In this document: positions 25,144 to 33,213 of the stretch, one piece after another
How the letters are laid out: each line of letters opens with the position of its first letter
Numbering within the stretch: the first letter of the stretch is position 1
Source of the DNA: Streptomyces sp. R44
Lineage (GTDB): Bacteria; Actinomycetota; Actinomycetes; Streptomycetales; Streptomycetaceae
Assembly: GCF_041053105.1 (NCBI RefSeq)
Contig: NZ_CP163444.1
Coordinates: forward strand, 1-64,000
Direction: 5' to 3'
DNA: 64,000 nt
The notes under the pieces: generated by a model
What the model was told of the DNA's origin: nothing
The model's database searches: none
The model's input: only the letters and a program-made list of their open reading frames with translations
Position numbers and translations under genes: made by a program

Positions 25144-26516
25144 GAGCCGCAGGACGGTGCCGGGGCTGCAGTGCCGAGCTGGATCAGGGCCGGGTTCGGC
25201 GCGCAGCAGCCGCCGCCGTCGGCCGCCTGCTCGGTGGCGGGCTGGTCGAAGAGGCCCGCGCCGCCGCAGACGCCGGTCTCCGGCAGGACGAGTTCGACGC
25301 GCTCGGCGGACTCACGGTCGCCGGCGATGGCGGCGACGACGGAGCGGACCTGCTCGTAGCCGGTGAGGACGAGGAACGTCGGCGCGCGGCCGTAGGACTT
25401 CATCCCGACGAGGTAGACGCCCTCTTCCGGGTGGGAGAGTTCGTTGACGCCGTGGGGGTAGACGGTGCCGCAGGAGTGCTGGTTGGGGTCGATGAGCGGG
25501 GCGAGTTCGACGGGGGCCTGGAGGCGCTCGTCGAGGCCGAGGCGGAGCTCGTCGAGGAAGGTGAGGTCGGGGCGGAAGCCGGTGAGGACGATGACCTCGT
25601 CGACCGGGTCGAGGCGCCGTCCGTCCTCCGCCACCAGGATCAGGCGGCCGTCTTCGCCGCGCTCGATCGCCTCGGTGCGGAAGCCGGTGACCGCGTCGGC
25701 GTGGCCTTCGTCGACGGCGGCCTTGGCCGCGAGGCCGAGGGCGCCGCGGGCGGGCAGCTGGTCGGCGGTGCCGCCGCCGAAGGTGGAGCCGGAGATGCCG
25801 CGGCGCAGGATCCAGGTGGTGTGCGTGCCGGTGCCGTCCTCGGACTTCGCGAGGTCGGCGAGAGTGGCCAGGGCGGTGAACGCGGAGGCGCCGGAGCCGA
25901 TCACGGCGGTGCGCTTGCCCGCGTACCGGGCGCGGGTGGCGGGGTCGTTCAGGTCGGGGACGCGGTAGGAGATCCGGTCGGCCGCGGCGCGCTCGCCGAG
26001 GGCGGCCAGGCCGTCGCCGCCGGCGGGGCTAGGGAGGGCCCAGGTGCCGGAGGCGTCGATGACCGCTGCCGCGAGGATCTTCTCCTCACGGCCGTCGGTG
26101 TAGGTGACGTGGACGGTGAAGGGCTGCTTCTCGCGGTCGGCGTCGACGATCCGGTCACGGCCACTGCGGGAGACGCCGGTGACCGTGGCGCCGGTGCGGA
26201 CGCGGTGGCCGAGGACGTCGGCGAGCGGCTGGAGGTACTGCTCGGCCCAGTCCCCGCCGGTCGGGTAGGTCTTCGCGTCGGGCTTCACCCAGCCGGTGGG
26301 GGCCAGGAGCTTCTCGGCCGTGGGGTCGGTGACCTCGCCCCAGGTGGAGAAGAGCCGCACGTGCGCCCACTCGCGCACCGCCGCACCCGCCCGTGCGCCG
26401 GCCTCCAGCACCAGCGGCTCAAGGCCCCGGTCGGTGAGGTGGGCGGCCGCGGCCAGGCCGGCGGGGCCGGCCCCGATGACCACGACGGGCAGCTGCTCGG
26501 TGGCGGTGGCGTTCAT
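25140..26516 (-). CDS. FAD/NAD(P)-binding oxidoreductase with Cys-rich tail
   Basis: 458 residues. It has the N-terminal FAD motif VVVIGAGPAGLAAAAHL (about residues 11-27), the second dinucleotide motif TAVIGSGASAFTALATL (about 205-221), and a flavin-monooxygenase-like core (ALPSPAGGDGLAALGERA, VIVLTGFRPDLTFLDEL). The C-terminus carries VCGGAGLF, GGGCCAPN and PSCGS, five Cys residues in a short tail that could bind As(III) or act as a redox shuttle. It is divergent from the ArsR gene and shares its operator region. Likely an arsenic-island flavoenzyme (ArsO- or ArsT-like); the exact reaction is uncertain. Confidence 0.8.
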   Translation of the reverse strand: MNATATEQLPVVVIGAGPAGLAAAAHLTDRGLEPLVLEAGARAGAAVREWAHVRLFSTWGEVTDPTAEKLLAPTGWVKPDAKTYPTGGDWAEQYLQPLADVLGHRVRTGATVTGVSRSGRDRIVDADREKQPFTVHVTYTDGREEKILAAAVIDASGTWALPSPAGGDGLAALGERAAADRISYRVPDLNDPATRARYAGKRTAVIGSGASAFTALATLADLAKSEDGTGTHTTWILRRGISGSTFGGGTADQLPARGALGLAAKAAVDEGHADAVTGFRTEAIERGEDGRLILVAEDGRRLDPVDEVIVLTGFRPDLTFLDELRLGLDERLQAPVELAPLIDPNQHSCGTVYPHGVNELSHPEEGVYLVGMKSYGRAPTFLVLTGYEQVRSVVAAIAGDRESAERVELVLPETGVCGGAGLFDQPATEQAADGGGCCAPNPALIQLGTAAPAPSCGS

Positions 26517-26586
26517 GACGAGTCCCCTTGCTTCGACACTTGTCGATCTCTTGTGCCCTCAGCATGGCACGCGATATCGATAAGCG

Positions 26587-26606
26587 TCAACATAGACATT
26601 CATCGA
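26587..26606. promoter_or_regulatory. Candidate ArsR operator 1
   Basis: TCAACATAGACATTCATCGA shares the first half (TCAACATAGA) and GTCAAC context with the second site 74 bp away. It lies about 70 bp upstream of the flavoprotein start, where it would control leftward transcription. Confidence 0.5.
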
Positions 26607-26660
26607 ATCTGCATGGTGAGGGACACCCGCGCACACCTCCCCATCTTGGTTCGACGTGTG

Positions 26661-26680
26661 TCAACATAGATGCATGTCGA
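26661..26680. promoter_or_regulatory. Candidate ArsR operator 2, overlapping the arsR start
   Basis: TCAACATAGATGCATGTCGA is an imperfect palindrome (8 of 10 positions per half) that covers the ATG of the ArsR gene. An operator placed on the start codon implies short-leader or leaderless autoregulation. Confidence 0.6.
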
Positions 26681-27039
26681 ATGCCACCGTGCTGCCGCTC
26701 CTTGAGCCCGCCGAGGTCGCCCCCTGCTGCCCGCCGCTCACCGAGCGCCCGCTGAACGCCGAGGAGGCCGAGCGGACCGCGAAGATGTTCAAGGCCCTCG
26801 GCGATCCGGTCCGGCTGCGCCTGTTCTCCGCGGTCGCCTCGCACGAGGGCGGCGAGGCATGCGTCTGCGACATCTCCGACGTCGGCGTCTCCCAGCCGAC
26901 CGTCTCCCACCACCTGAAGAAGCTGAAGGAGGCGGGTCTGCTCTCCTCCGAGCGGCGCGGCACCTGGGTCTACTACCGGGTCGAGCCGGCCGTCCTCGCC
27001 GCCATGGGCGCGCTCCTCACCAAGGCTGCCGCCGCGTGA
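26674..27039 (+). CDS. arsR: ArsR/SmtB-family arsenite-responsive repressor
   Basis: 121 residues. Winged-helix protein with MFKALGDPVRLRLFSAVASH, EACVCDISDVGVSQPTVSHH LKKLKEAGLL and RGTWVYYRVEP. Cys residues in CVCD of the alpha-3 recognition region plus the N-terminal APCCPP pair are typical As(III)-binding sites of actinobacterial ArsR. It releases the operators when arsenite binds. The start is the ATG at 26674 inside the operator. Its stop overlaps the acetyltransferase GTG start (GTGA), so the two form an operon. Confidence 0.92.
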   Translation: MSNATVLPLLEPAEVAPCCPPLTERPLNAEEAERTAKMFKALGDPVRLRLFSAVASHEGGEACVCDISDVGVSQPTVSHHLKKLKEAGLLSSERRGTWVYYRVEPAVLAAMGALLTKAAAA

Positions 27040-27536
27040 CCGCCTCCACCATCGTGGTCCCGCTCGCCGCGGAGCATGCCGACGAGGTCGTCGCGATCTA
27101 CCAGGCCGGAATCGACGAGGGCAACGCCACCTTCGAGACCACTGCCCCCACCTGGGCCGAGTTCGACGCGGCCAAGCTGCCCGAGCACCGCTTCGCCGCG
27201 CTCGACGAGACCGGGCGCGTGCTCGGCTGGGTCGCCGCTACCAAGGTCTCCGACCGGTGCGCGTACGCCGGCGTCGTCGAGCACTCCGTCTACGTTCACC
27301 CCGACGCCCGCGGCCGAGGCGTCGCCTCCATACTGCTCAAGGCACTGGTCGACTCGACCGAGGCGGCCGGCATCTGGACCATCCAGTCCGGGATCTTCCC
27401 CGAGAACACCGCGAGCCTGGCCGTCCACGAGCGGGCCGGCTTCCGGATCATCGGCACCCGCGAGCGCATCGGTCGCCACCACGGCGTCTGGCGCGACACC
27501 GTCCTCGTCGAACGCCGCAGCCCTCACATCGACTGA
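27036..27536 (+). CDS. arsN1: ArsN1-like GNAT acetyltransferase
   Basis: 166 residues, GTG start overlapping the arsR stop. The sequence matches the phosphinothricin/arsinothricin acetyltransferase branch of GNAT proteins: YQAGIDEGNATFETTAPTW, HRFAALDETGRVLGWVAATK, VEHSVYVHPDARGRGVASIL (acetyl-CoA-binding Q/RxxGxG/A loop), TIQSGIFPENTASLAVHERA GFR and the C-terminal GVWRDTVLVERRS. Members of this group acetylate the alpha-amino group of phosphinothricin, methionine sulfoximine or arsinothricin. The arsenic context favours arsinothricin detoxification. The substrate is an inference from family and neighbours. Confidence 0.82.
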   Translation: MTASTIVVPLAAEHADEVVAIYQAGIDEGNATFETTAPTWAEFDAAKLPEHRFAALDETGRVLGWVAATKVSDRCAYAGVVEHSVYVHPDARGRGVASILLKALVDSTEAAGIWTIQSGIFPENTASLAVHERAGFRIIGTRERIGRHHGVWRDTVLVERRSPHID

Positions 27537-27542
27537 CGGGCG

Positions 27543-28085
27543 TCAGCCGCCCTCGCCGAGGGTGAGCTGGCGCTGATGGAAGTCGAAGTGCCGGGTGGGA
27601 TACCGGTAGAGGTCCGCGACGGTCATGAAGTCCTTGAAGAACGGGTCCCATCGGACCGGATAGTGCATCCCCCGCGCCAGATCGCGTTCGGACTCCTTCG
27701 CGAGCCGCCGCGCCAGCGAACCGGTGATCCAGTCGAACGCCGTGCCCATCCTGCGGGGCCCGAACACCTTCACGGCCCCGCACGGCCCGAGGTAGTTGAT
27801 CACGTCGAAGGGCCGCGTTCCTGCATCGAGTACCCGGGCGAATGACTTGCTCGCGCCCCGGGGCAGGCGTCCGAAGCCCCGTACGAGGACCAGCAGGACG
27901 CGGGTGACGAGGTAGCCGAAGAGCATGTGCCACAGCAGCTGCTGATTGGTCCAGCGAGTACCGCTGGTCGGGCGTGCGAGGTCGGACGGCGTGGCGCCGC
28001 CCAGGAGCGCGTGGAAGGTCCGGCGGGCCGTGGCGTAGCCGGCGAGGACGGCCTGCCTGTCCGGCGCGGAACGACCGTCTGGCAT
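27543..28085 (-). CDS. DinB-superfamily protein
   Basis: 180 residues, start supported by AGGGAGCGG. The four-helix DinB/MDMPI pattern is visible: FHALLGGATPSDLARPTSGT, RWTNQQLLWHMLFGYLVTRV, FFKDFMTVADLYRYPTRHFD FHQRQLTL, with His residues (HML, HFDFH) placed like the metal ligands of mycothiol-dependent enzymes. It could be a thiol-dependent transferase linked to arsenic stress, but may be an unrelated passenger. It converges on the acetyltransferase gene. Confidence 0.65.
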   Translation of the reverse strand: MPDGRSAPDRQAVLAGYATARRTFHALLGGATPSDLARPTSGTRWTNQQLLWHMLFGYLVTRVLLVLVRGFGRLPRGASKSFARVLDAGTRPFDVINYLGPCGAVKVFGPRRMGTAFDWITGSLARRLAKESERDLARGMHYPVRWDPFFKDFMTVADLYRYPTRHFDFHQRQLTLGEGG

Positions 28086-28182
28086 CACACCGCTCCCTTC
28101 GGAGGGTGAGTCCCCCGGGGTCTGGATGATTCCCGCCGGGATCGGCCCCAGAACCCAGGTCTCCCTCACACGCTCCGCGGGC

Positions 28183-29241
28183 TCACACCGCCCCGAGCAG
28201 TGCGGCGATCCCGCGAGCCGCTTCGCGGGCAGGGCGGCCGACGCCGATGAGAGTGGCGGAGGCGGGGCCGGTCCAGTCGCCGTAGCCGAGCAGATGGAGG
28301 CGGGGCTCGCCGATCGCCTGGGTGCCGGACGTGGGGATGTGGCCACGGGGGCCGCGCAGGCCCAGTGGGGCGAGGTGGGAGAGGGCGGGGCGGAAGCCGG
28401 TGCACCAGATGATCACGTCCGCCTCCGCAGTCGCCCCATCGGCCCAGGCGACCCCACTGGGAGTGACCTGGTCGAACATCGGCTGGGCCTTGAGCCGGCC
28501 AGCGTCACGGGCGGCGCGGACGGGCGGAACGGCGACGATGTCGCCGAGCGAGGCGACGCCGCCGGTGTCGCTGCGGCCTTCGTCGAGGGCGCGGCGGCGG
28601 GCGGTGGCGTGGTCGAAGAGGGCGCGGCCGTCGATGTCGTCGGCGAGGTAGCGGGGCTCGCGCAGGGTGACCCAGGTCAGGTCGGTGTCGTACGCGAGGT
28701 CGGAGGCGATCTGTGCGCCCGAGTTGCCGCCGCCGACCACGATCACCTTCTGTCCGGCGAAGTCGCGCGGGCCGCGGTACTCCACGGTGTGGAGCTGGGT
28801 GCCCTGGAAGTCCGTACGGCCGGGGACGGCGGGGACGAAGGGCCGTGACCAGGTGCCGGTGGCGCTGATGACCGCACGGGCGAGCCAGGTGGCGGAGTCG
28901 GTCTCGACGCGCAGGAGTTCGCCGTCGCGGTGCACGCCGGCCACGCGTACGCGGCGGTGGACGGGGAGTTCGTACCGCTGCTCGTAGTCGGTGAGATACG
29001 AGACCACGTGGGCGGCGTCCGGGTACGTCTCACCCGGCTGCGGCGGCATCAGCCTTCCCGGCAGTGAGGAGAAGGCGGCCGGGGAGAACAGGTGCAGGGA
29101 GTCCCAGGTGTGCTGCCAGGCACCGCCCGGGGCGCGCTCGGCGTCCAGGATGACGAAGTCCAGGCCGAGGCGGCGCAGGTGGTAGCCGGCGGCGAGCCCG
29201 GCCTGGCCGCCGCCGATCACCACCACATCCGTACGGCTCAT
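28183..29241 (-). CDS. arsO: ArsO-type flavin-dependent monooxygenase
   Basis: 352 residues. FAD motif VVVIGGGQAGLAAGYHLRRL at the N-terminus, family block WQHTWDSLHLFSPAAFSSLP, NADPH motif VIVVGGGNSGAQIASDLAYD and the ATG-like VISATGTWSRPFVP. This matches the ArsO family found beside arsR and aqp genes in actinobacterial arsenic islands. The proposed role is oxidation of arsenic species or redox support of ArsC. The start ATG overlaps the aquaporin stop by four bases (29238-29241), so the two are coupled. Confidence 0.85.
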   Translation of the reverse strand: MSRTDVVVIGGGQAGLAAGYHLRRLGLDFVILDAERAPGGAWQHTWDSLHLFSPAAFSSLPGRLMPPQPGETYPDAAHVVSYLTDYEQRYELPVHRRVRVAGVHRDGELLRVETDSATWLARAVISATGTWSRPFVPAVPGRTDFQGTQLHTVEYRGPRDFAGQKVIVVGGGNSGAQIASDLAYDTDLTWVTLREPRYLADDIDGRALFDHATARRRALDEGRSDTGGVASLGDIVAVPPVRAARDAGRLKAQPMFDQVTPSGVAWADGATAEADVIIWCTGFRPALSHLAPLGLRGPRGHIPTSGTQAIGEPRLHLLGYGDWTGPASATLIGVGRPAREAARGIAALLGAV

Positions 29242-30020
29242 CCCTTGGTGGTCTCGCTGTCCGTCTTGCCACGCATGAAGATCACGGCGAGGAGGGCCAG
29301 GCCCACGACGACGCCGATCAGCTGCATGCCGATGAACGCGGGCACCGAGGCGGGGGCGATGCCGGCGAAGGTGTCGGTGAACGCGCGGCCGATCGTCACG
29401 GCCGGGTTCGCGAAGGAGGTGGAGGAGGTGAACCAGTAGGCCGCGCCAATGTACGAGGCGATCGCGACGGGCGCGAAGCGGAGCCGGTCCGTGCGGGCCA
29501 GGCCGAAGATCAGCAGGATCAGGCCGGCTGTCGCGACGACCTCGCCGAGCAGGAGGTTCCCGGCGGATCGGTCGTGGGTGGACCACTTCACCAGCGGCTC
29601 GCCGAACATCGCGTCCGCCAGGATCGCGCCGAGGATCCCGCCGACGATCTGCGACGGGACGTAGACGGCGAGCTCGCGCCCCGTCACACCCGCGCCGCCG
29701 CGCCGGGCGGTCCACCACTCGGCCAGGCTGACCGCCGGATTGAAGTGGGCGCCGGAGACCGGCCCGAGCAGGGCGATCAGGACGCCGAGGCCGAAGACCG
29801 TGGCCGTGGAGTTGGCGAGCAGCTGCAGCGCCACGTCGTCGGTCAGCTCGGTGGCCTGGATCCCGGAGCCGACGACGATCGCCACGAGCGCGGCGGTGCC
29901 GACGAGCTCGGCTGCGGCCCGGGCGACGAGCGGGGTACGGGGCGGGGTGGCGCCGGGCGCGGGCTGCGGCGACGTGTCGGCGGCTATGGCATCCCTCGCG
30001 GCGGACTCGGTGGCGGTCAC
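29238..30020 (-). CDS. Aquaporin / glycerol facilitator (AqpS-like)
   Basis: 260 residues, GTG start with a GAGGAGC ribosome site. Six membrane segments plus two NPA half-helices are present: GAHFNPAVSLAEWW and SFANPAVTIGRAFTDTF. A long Ala/Pro-rich cytoplasmic N-terminus precedes helix 1 (ELVGTAALVAIVVGSG). Aquaglyceroporins next to arsC let As(OH)3 flow out down its gradient. This fits here because the island has no Acr3 or ArsB pump. It is in one operon with the upstream ArsR and downstream ArsO. Confidence 0.88.
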   Translation of the reverse strand: MTATESAARDAIAADTSPQPAPGATPPRTPLVARAAAELVGTAALVAIVVGSGIQATELTDDVALQLLANSTATVFGLGVLIALLGPVSGAHFNPAVSLAEWWTARRGGAGVTGRELAVYVPSQIVGGILGAILADAMFGEPLVKWSTHDRSAGNLLLGEVVATAGLILLIFGLARTDRLRFAPVAIASYIGAAYWFTSSTSFANPAVTIGRAFTDTFAGIAPASVPAFIGMQLIGVVVGLALLAVIFMRGKTDSETTKG

Positions 30021-30064
30021 GGACAAAAGCTCCTCGGCAGGTGAGGCACAGGGGAAAGGGAGGG

Positions 30065-30376
30065 TCAGGGGCAGGAACGCTTGAAGTTCGCCTCGGCGGT
30101 CAGGCGCGCGCTCTGCGCGAGTGCGGTGAACTGGTCGGCGATCTGCTCGATGACGTCCGGGCGCAGACGGTAGTAGGTGAACCGGCCGCAGGGCTCGGTC
30201 TCCACAAGCCCGGCCTCGCGCAGCACTCTCAGATGGTTGGAGAGGTTGGTCTGCTTGGCTCCGGTCTCCTCCACGAGGTGTGTGGTGCACAGCGTCTCGC
30301 GGGCGAGGAGGGTGACGATCTGGAGCCGTAGGGGGTCGGCCAGCACCCGCATCAGATCAGTGTCGGCTGACGTCAT
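30065..30376 (-). CDS. arsR: ArsR/SmtB-family repressor 2
   Basis: 103 residues. Winged helix with LMRVLADPLRLQIVTLLARE, LCTTHLVEETGAKQTNLSNH LRVLREAGLV and PCGRFTYYRLRP. Cys residues at ETLCTTH, EPCGRF and the terminal RSCP could form an As(III)/metal site of a different layout from the first ArsR. The start may be 30376 or 30379. It heads the aqp-arsO operon and is divergent from arsC across a palindromic operator. Confidence 0.9.
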   Translation of the reverse strand: MTSADTDLMRVLADPLRLQIVTLLARETLCTTHLVEETGAKQTNLSNHLRVLREAGLVETEPCGRFTYYRLRPDVIEQIADQFTALAQSARLTAEANFKRSCP

Positions 30377-30410
30377 CATGAACTGATAATCTCACATCAC
30401 CCTGCGCTGA

Positions 30411-30428
30411 TATCAGTCTAGACTGATA
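30411..30428. promoter_or_regulatory. Perfect 18-bp palindrome: ArsR operator between arsR and arsC
   Basis: TATCAGTCTAGACTGATA is self-complementary over all 18 bases and AT-rich in a GC-rich setting. A half-site ACTGATAA lies at 30382. Its place between the divergent ArsR operon and arsC makes control of both directions likely. It differs from the TCAACATAGA operators, so the two ArsR proteins probably have separate targets. Confidence 0.8.
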
Positions 30429-30529
30429 CATCTGGAGGGAGTCGAAACCTGACACCGGGCCCGCCGCCCTGCGACACCCGGCCCCTGCGGCCTTTCCCCC
30501 TGCACCACTCCCGCCCCGAGGATGAACCG

Positions 30530-30946
30530 ATGTCCGAGACCCCGCTCGCGTCCGTGCTGTTCGTCTGCATCCACAACGCCGGCCGCTCCCAGATGGCCGC
30601 CGGGTTTCTGCGCCACCTCGCGGGCGACCGGGTCGAGGTCCGCTCCGCGGGCTCACTCCCGGGCGACCAGATCAACCCCTCCGCCGTGGCCGCCATGGCC
30701 GAGCTGGGCATCGACATCTCCGACCAGAAGCCCAAGGTCCTCACCACCGAGGCCGCCCAGGCGTCCGACTACATCATCACCATGGGCTGCGGCGACGCCT
30801 GCCCGTACTTCCCCGGCAAGACCTACCTCGACTGGACCCTGGAGGACCCGGCCGGCCAGGGAGTCGAGGCCGTCCGCCCCATCCGCGACAAGATCAAGAG
30901 CCTCATCGAGGGCCTGATCGCCGACATCGACGCCAAGAAGGCATAG
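30530..30946 (+). CDS. arsC: Arsenate reductase, LMW-phosphatase type
   Basis: 138 residues. The P-loop CIHNAGRS (Cys13 to Arg19) follows beta strand VLFVC. Later GSLPGDQINPSAVAAMAELG, DYIITMGCGDACPYFPGKTY (two further Cys) and LDWTLEDPAGQG carry the phosphatase-like Asp. The extra Cys pair suggests relay chemistry with thioredoxin or mycothiol/mycoredoxin. It reduces arsenate to arsenite. It is transcribed away from the ArsR2-aquaporin-ArsO operon. A transposase remnant begins directly behind its stop. Confidence 0.93.
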   Translation: MSETPLASVLFVCIHNAGRSQMAAGFLRHLAGDRVEVRSAGSLPGDQINPSAVAAMAELGIDISDQKPKVLTTEAAQASDYIITMGCGDACPYFPGKTYLDWTLEDPAGQGVEAVRPIRDKIKSLIEGLIADIDAKKA

Positions 30947-30954
30947 GCGCCCCG

Positions 30955-31660
30955 CCGCAGGGCATCCGGTACAGGTCGCGCTGAGCAACATAAAGCTCCA
31001 CCCAAGCGTGCGCTCCACCATCCAGCGCCTCGGCAGCACCACCAACCCCGTGACGTCGTCTGAGCGTTTGACGATCTGAATGGTGAGGTGCAGCTTCTCG
31101 GCCGCCCATGCGACCAGGCGGCCCGCGTAGCCGCCGTCCGCCCACACCAGGGCGATGCGAGGGAAACGGGCCCGCAGCTGTTCCAGCAGCGGCATGGCCG
31201 CTTGCCGATCCGTAGTGTTGGCGGCGGTGACCGTCACGGCCAGCAGCAGGCCGAGGCAGTCGATCACGACGTGCCGCTTGCGCCCGTTGATCTCCTTGCC
31301 CGCGTCGTAGCCGCGGCTCGAGGAGGACACCGTCGCATCCGCCTTGACGGACCGGGAGTCGACGAGGGCGGCGGTCGGCTCCGGGTCCCGGCCGGCGTCC
31401 TCGCGGACCAGACCGCACAGCCGGTCGTGCAGCTCGGCGAGCAAGCCCTTCACACGCCGGCGCTTCGCGAAGGCGTAGACGCGGTCCCAGGCGGGGTAGT
31501 CCGCCGGCATCGCCCGCCAAGTGCTTCCACCCGTAAGCAGGTAGCGCACGGCGTCAAGCATCTGCCGGTGGCAGTGGCCCTCCAGCTGCCCGTCACGGCC
31601 CTCCAGCCCCGACGGCACTGGCATCGCGTCCCGCACGACCGCCCACTCCGCGTCCGTCAT
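30955..31660 (-). pseudogene. IS5-family transposase lacking its C-terminus
   Basis: The frame holds DMTDAEWAVVRDAMPVPSGL, YLLTGGSTWRAMPADYPAWD, ALVDSRSVKADATVSSSSRG (first Asp), GRKRHVVIDCLGLLLAVTVT, LVWADGGYAGRLVAWA (second Asp) and LPRRWMVERTLG (Glu). Family homology stops there, about 45 residues short, right at the 3' side of arsC. The element end and part of the C-terminus were deleted. Confidence 0.85.
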
Positions 31661-31789
31661 GTCGGAGGGGTGGAAGGGCTCGCGATCCGGACGGTCGCCG
31701 GCATTCCCGAGCCGGTGAGCGAGGCAATCACACGACCGGCCAGCCGAGCTGGACTCCACCGGCAACACAGCGCGCTGATCCCGGTCCGT

Positions 31790-32212
31790 GACCGGAAGAC
31801 CGACGCGTCCTCGCGTAACTACAGGTTCTCGGCGAACGTGCAGGTCATCATCGATGCCGACACCAAGCTGGCGGTCGCCGCGGCCCGCCCGGTGCCGGGC
31901 AACACCGCTGACGCGAGGGCATGGCGGGACTCCGGCCTGGCCCAGAGCCGCGAAAGCGTCACCGTGCTTGCCGACGGCGCCTACATCAACACCGGGCTCG
32001 TCGTCCCGCACCGCAGACGCCCCGGACGAGCCCTCCTTCCCCGTGAGGAAGAGGACAACGCCGAACACCGCCGAGTCCCGGCCCGCGTCGAGCACGCCTT
32101 CGCCCGGATGAAGCACTTCAAGATCCTCCGCGACTGCCGGCAGCGCGGCAACGGCCTCCACCACGCTGTCCAAGCGGTCGCCCACATGCACCACCTCGCC
32201 ATGGCCGCGTGA
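31790..32212 (+). pseudogene. IS5-family (DDE_Tnp_4) transposase, C-terminal half
   Basis: The translation reads RKTDASSRNYRFSANVQVII, DADTKLAVAAARPVPGNTAD, VTVLADGAYINTGLVVPHRR, RVEHAFARMKHFKILRDCRQ and AVQAVAHMHHLAMAA. The DGAY and EHAFARMK blocks are the second Asp and Glu of the DDE domain. The N-terminal HTH half is missing. It lies back to back with the other IS5 remnant, so two different elements were fused by deletion. Confidence 0.8.
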
Positions 32213-32542
32213 GCAGGCCAGCCCCGAAACCCCCCCTGACCTGCCCGGACACAACCTTCTGCAACACCCTTTAGGCCGAGGAGCGGTTCCCGTCGCCCCA
32301 GTGCAGATCGGCCGGAAGCAGGGCGTCGCCGAGGGGTGGAGCAGCCCGGGGCGCTCGCGGGCGCGAAGCCCGAGCTTCCCGACGGCTGCCTCCCCCGTGC
32401 GGTCGAGCGCTTTTGCGGAGCGGGACGTAAAGGAGCGAGCGCAAGGTCGCCGTCGGCCCGGGGGGCGGGCGTGCCCCCGCCCTGACAGAGCGCGCGGGGA
32501 GGGCGGCCCCAGCTCTGCGGCCCCCTCCCCCGTTTCGGATGC
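32213..32542. other. Intergenic region after the IS remnants
   Basis: About 330 bp. No gene, hairpin or operator that I can support. Confidence 0.4.
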
Positions 32543-33160
32543 CTATGACGGCTTGCGTCCGCACCACGCCACGAGGCGGTCGATGGCCGGCGCGTCCGCA
32601 TCGACGTCCACGGCGGCCCCGAACGGCGCACCGTCACGCGGCCCGGCGGGCAGTCCCCGCCTCATCGCAGCGTATGAAATCGCCACGAGCTCGGGATCCC
32701 ACTCCGGGAGCTGGCCAGTCGCAGTGGCCACGTCCCAGGTGTGCACCGTGAATTCCGACGTCCACACGGCTGCGGCGACAGCGCCCGGAACACTGCCGAA
32801 CGGCAGGGCCAGCGTCCGGTGCAGGACCGCGGGATCCGCCCACGCCGCCTCAACCTCTCGCACGGCAGCGTCCCACGCCTCCTGCCATTCGGTGCCTGCG
32901 AGGTCGTCGGCGAGCGTGGGCAGACTCATCACATCGCCGCCGCGCCCGGCGACGGCGATCCGGCGCAGGACGGCGACGAGGTGCCCGGCCAGCCGCCGGA
33001 CGGTGAATTCGGTGCAGGGCGTGGGCCCGTCGAACTGCTCGGGCCGGACTGCGGCCACGGTACGCCCGGCCAGTGCGATTGCCTTCAGCAGGCCCTGGCG
33101 GGGGTCGTCGGTGGCGTCAGGGGTGGCAGCGGACCGTGGGGTGTTCTGGGTGTGTGTCAT
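32543..33160 (-). CDS. DinB-like mycothiol-dependent enzyme (TIGR03086 type)
   Basis: 205 residues. Pattern of the maleylpyruvate-isomerase-like/TIGR03086 family: VRPEQFDGPTPCTEFTVRRL AGHLV (first metal His), AVWTSEFTVHTWDVATATGQ LPEWD (second and third ligands H/D) and LVAWCGRKPS. Such proteins use mycothiol or bind a metal to modify small molecules; the substrate is unknown. It is divergent from a WYL regulator with a 53-bp gap that contains an inverted repeat, so it is the probable target of that regulator. Confidence 0.85.
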   Translation of the reverse strand: MTHTQNTPRSAATPDATDDPRQGLLKAIALAGRTVAAVRPEQFDGPTPCTEFTVRRLAGHLVAVLRRIAVAGRGGDVMSLPTLADDLAGTEWQEAWDAAVREVEAAWADPAVLHRTLALPFGSVPGAVAAAVWTSEFTVHTWDVATATGQLPEWDPELVAISYAAMRRGLPAGPRDGAPFGAAVDVDADAPAIDRLVAWCGRKPS

Positions 33161-33179
33161 GGCCTCATCCTGTAAGCCG

Positions 33180-33202
33180 AATAGGTCATCCTCTGGCCTA
33201 TT
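33180..33202. promoter_or_regulatory. Candidate operator of the WYL regulator
   Basis: AATAGG, 11 bases, CCTATT: inverted hexamers in the 53-bp divergent gap. It is AT-rich and placed to control both genes. Confidence 0.55.
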
Positions 33203-33213
33203 TCCTGAAGAAG

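Noticed and set aside
25431..26669. 412-residue plus-strand open frame across the flavoprotein gene
   Set aside because: Antisense of a gene with clear FAD and NADPH motifs.
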